From an uncultured Cellvibrio sp. (GTDB lineage: Bacteria > Pseudomonadota > Gammaproteobacteria > Pseudomonadales > Cellvibrionaceae), in assembly GCA_946482345.1 (NCBI GenBank), contig CAMLRJ010000161.1, positions 1 through 7,568 of the forward strand: a stretch of DNA of 7,568 nt, given 5' to 3'. Of this stretch, positions 5,588-7,568 are shown in pieces (position 1 is the first letter of the stretch; every line of letters starts with the position of its first letter). The notes under the pieces are model-generated. The model was not told the DNA's origin. It saw nothing but the letters and a program-made list of their open reading frames with translations, and did not search any database. A program made the translations under genes and the position numbers.

Positions 5588-5629
5588 AAACTTTGTCACC
5601 TTTTCATTCCCGGACTGGATCTACCATGA
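5564..5629 (+). CDS. Possible 21-residue upstream peptide overlapping the cpxR start
   Basis: A short frame from the ATG at 5564 encodes 21 residues, including CKLCH, and ends with a TGA (5627-5629) that overlaps the cpxR ATG as ATGA. Its start lies in the left arm of the leader hairpin, only about three bases from the predicted transcription start, and has no Shine-Dalgarno sequence. The stop overlap is typical of translational coupling, but a frame this short can arise by chance, so this is a tentative call. Confidence 0.15.
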   Translation: MTHQNESCKLCHLFIPGLDLP

Positions 5630-6330
5630 AAAACAACCCGAATTTGCTGTTAATCGATGATGACATTGAACTTTGTAATCTGCTTGGGGAATACCTGGCA
5701 GCAGAAGGATTTCAATACACCCAGGTACATGATGGTCAAACTGCATTGGACATCACAGGTAAACAACATTTCGATTTGATTATTCTGGATGTAATGCTGC
5801 CTCAAAAAAGTGGATTCGATGTATTGAAAACCCTGCGTGTCAGCGACCAAACACCGGTGATCATGTTAACCGCAAAAGGCGACACTGTTGATCGTGTGAT
5901 CGGTTTGGAAATTGGTGCAGATGATTATCTGGCAAAACCCTGCGATCCACGTGAATTGGTTGCCCGTATACGCGCACTTTTACGTCGCACCGCACAACTG
6001 CAAAACAATAACTCACCTGAAAAACTCGCTTCTGGAAAAATCATATTGCATCTGGGAACGCGCTCGGCATCATGGGATGGACAGGATGTGAATTTAACCG
6101 GCACTGAATTCAGCGTGTTGGAAATTTTAGTCAGACGCGCAGGTCAGGTCATCAGCAAAGATGAAATGACAGAACAGGCGTTGAATCGAAAACTGACGCC
6201 TTACGATAGAAGCATTGATGTGCATGTCAGTAATATTCGTAAAAAAATCTCCCAAGCGGGATGCCAACGTGAATTGATCATCAATGTGCGTGGCGCAGGC
6301 TACATGTTAACGCTGGCTGATGCAGAATAA
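5626..6330 (+). CDS. cpxR: OmpR/PhoB-family response regulator, CpxR-like
   Basis: The 234-residue product is a DNA-binding regulator activated by phosphorylation, close in length to E. coli CpxR (232). The receiver domain (about 6-120) has the acidic pocket Asp11-Asp12, phospho-acceptor Asp55 in LIILDVMLP, Thr82 in MLTAKG and Lys104 in AKP. The C-terminal winged helix (about 135-230) has LTGTEFSVLEIL (157-168), the recognition-helix region TPYDRSIDVHVSNIRKKI (191-208) and VRGAGYML (221-228). The blocks DRVIGLEIGADDYL, LTGTEF and LTPYDRSIDVHVSN are characteristic of CpxR relatives. The ATG at 5626 gives the usual receiver N-terminus; an in-frame ATG at 5584 would add 14 odd residues and lies inside a hairpin. 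The ribosome binding site is weak (GGA, nine bases upstream). The kinase gene follows after three bases, so the two are surely cotranscribed. The cpx label is by similarity; no cpxP is visible nearby. Confidence 0.93.
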   Translation: MKNNPNLLLIDDDIELCNLLGEYLAAEGFQYTQVHDGQTALDITGKQHFDLIILDVMLPQKSGFDVLKTLRVSDQTPVIMLTAKGDTVDRVIGLEIGADDYLAKPCDPRELVARIRALLRRTAQLQNNNSPEKLASGKIILHLGTRSASWDGQDVNLTGTEFSVLEILVRRAGQVISKDEMTEQALNRKLTPYDRSIDVHVSNIRKKISQAGCQRELIINVRGAGYMLTLADAE

Positions 6331-6333
6331 TTT

Positions 6334-7568
6334 ATGTTTTCAATGACGCGGTTATCACTCAAAATATTTTTTACGTTTTGGTTGATTACTGCTGTCATTA
6401 TAGTGGGCACCAACATAGTGGTGCACTGGTTTGATATCACACCTGAAGGTAAAAGCACGCATAGTCCTGATGAGGAACCCGCCAAGCGTTTATTGTTTCA
6501 AATTGTTGGCAATGCACTAAATCGCAGCACTGCAGAATTTGCGGAAGACCTGCGTAATATGCCGCGATGGTCTACCCGTTTTATTTTTGTGATTGATAAA
6601 AATAATGAAGATCTTCTGCAGCGTCCCTTGCCTCCCGGCGTAATGGTTTTGGCACCTGAACTGACCAGCGAACAACCCTTCGGCAAAATTCAGGATAGAA
6701 ATCGAAAAATATTTGGTCGCTACATTACCTTGAATGATGGCAACTCCATTCGGGTAATTACCATTTCTTCCGGAAACGAGGATGGCCCCGATCGCGATAT
6801 TATCTGGGAATTATTTATTGATAACATATGGCCATTGCTGCTGGTTTCGATTTTAGTCAGTGGCAGCGCCTGTTTTTTTCTTGCCCGTTATTTCACTTAC
6901 AGTATCAACACTCTTCAACGAGCAACCCAACAAATTGCGCAGGGAGATTTAAGTGTGCGCATCGGCGAACACTTTGCAGGAAGAAAAGATGAGATCGCAG
7001 CCTTGGGTCGTGATTTTGACCATATGACGGAACGTTTGGATCAAGCCATGCAAGAACAAAAACGATTGATAAAAGATGTCTCTCACGAATTACGTACGCC
7101 ACTTGCACGTTTGCAATTCGCGGTTGAGCTTGCACAAAAGCGCAGTAATGGTTTGGTTGATACCGAGCTTGCGCGAATAAAACAAAATGCTGATTACCTG
7201 AACAATATCATTACCGATATTTTAAGCTTGCCCGTGCAAGGGCAAAAATTTGAACTGGATGATGTCACTGATCTGGTCAGCCTGGCTTCCACCTTAATTG
7301 AAAATTATTCGATTGAAGCCAGTGAAAAAAATGTCAGCATTGAGTTTAACTGCAAGGAAGAAGAAGCATTGGTAGCAACTCACGGCAATATGTTGCTTGG
7401 TGTTTTTGAAAATATTCTGCGTAATGCTTTGGCTTACACGGACAATAACACCAAAATACAAATTGAATTACTTCAAATAAATAATCAATTTTCGGTAAGC
7501 ATCACCGATCAGGGGCCAGGTGTTGATGCGGCGCACCTTGAAAATATTTTTAAACCTTTTTTTCGAAC
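6334..7568 (+). CDS. cpxA: Sensor histidine kinase, CpxA-like (3' end off the window)
   Basis: This inner-membrane sensor kinase would phosphorylate the adjacent regulator. The window holds 411 residues; E. coli CpxA has 457. In order: transmembrane 1 (about 9-30), a periplasmic sensor region (about 31-162), transmembrane 2 (about 163-185), HAMP domain (about 186-238), and the dimerisation helix with phospho-acceptor His251 in DVSHELRTPLARLQ (248-261). The ATPase domain then shows the N box ENILRNALAY (359-368) and the G1 box DQGPGV (392-397), and the window ends in the F box at KPFFR. The later glycine-rich box and C-terminus lie outside. SHELRTPLARLQ and ENI.RNAL.Y match CpxA closely; the periplasmic part is less recognisable. 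The ATG at 6334 lies three bases after the cpxR stop with no strong ribosome binding site, suggesting translational coupling. The sensed signal is unknown. Confidence 0.92.
   Translation, partial: MFSMTRLSLKIFFTFWLITAVIIVGTNIVVHWFDITPEGKSTHSPDEEPAKRLLFQIVGNALNRSTAEFAEDLRNMPRWSTRFIFVIDKNNEDLLQRPLPPGVMVLAPELTSEQPFGKIQDRNRKIFGRYITLNDGNSIRVITISSGNEDGPDRDIIWELFIDNIWPLLLVSILVSGSACFFLARYFTYSINTLQRATQQIAQGDLSVRIGEHFAGRKDEIAALGRDFDHMTERLDQAMQEQKRLIKDVSHELRTPLARLQFAVELAQKRSNGLVDTELARIKQNADYLNNIITDILSLPVQGQKFELDDVTDLVSLASTLIENYSIEASEKNVSIEFNCKEEEALVATHGNMLLGVFENILRNALAYTDNNTKIQIELLQINNQFSVSITDQGPGVDAAHLENIFKPFFR

Noticed and set aside
5584..5625. In-frame ATG giving the response regulator 14 extra residues
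   Set aside because: The codon lies in the right arm of a stable hairpin, lacks a Shine-Dalgarno sequence, and the extra residues are not found in receiver domains.
1..7568. A mobile element, defence system or other novel multi-gene system
   Set aside because: All recognisable genes are core chromosomal types with similar composition. There are no transposase or integrase frames, no long direct repeats, no tRNA-like attachment site and no CRISPR-like spacing.

Overview
The window looks like ordinary chromosome from a gammaproteobacterium. The evidence is a full-length RapA (HepA) close to the enterobacterial protein, a long-chain flavodoxin of the FldB type, and a CpxR/CpxA-like two-component pair. 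By eye the base composition is moderately AT-rich and codon use is even throughout. I see no insertion sequence, integrase, tRNA, rRNA, CRISPR array or other sign of a mobile island. A more exact placement (for example Cellvibrionaceae) would be a guess.

Layout. On the minus strand, rapA (285-3233, GTG start) is followed after 59 bases by the start of an unrecognised gene that runs off the left edge (1-225). A 193-base divergent spacer (3234-3426) separates rapA from a plus-strand D-hexose-6-phosphate mutarotase gene of the YeaD type (3427-4362). Next on the plus strand is a small DUF4870-type membrane protein (4486-4827). It converges on a minus-strand flavodoxin gene, fldB-like (4895-5437, GTG start), and a perfect 21-bp inverted repeat (4829-4871) between them is probably a bidirectional terminator. 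The flavodoxin gene is head to head, across 188 bases, with a cpxR-like response regulator (5626-6330). Three bases later comes a cpxA-like sensor kinase (6334 onward), cut by the right edge within its ATPase domain.

How the genes relate. RapA recycles stalled RNA polymerase, the mutarotase interconverts anomers of sugar phosphates, the flavodoxin carries electrons, and CpxA/CpxR would sense envelope stress. They form four or five separate transcription units, not one pathway. I found no undescribed multi-gene system here. The interest lies in the spacers: a candidate rapA promoter whose -10 and discriminator resemble those of a ribosomal RNA P1 promoter; a direct repeat close to the CpxR box at the cpxR/fldB divergent promoter; a perfect hairpin at the predicted 5' end of the cpxRA message; and a 21-codon upstream frame whose stop overlaps the cpxR start.
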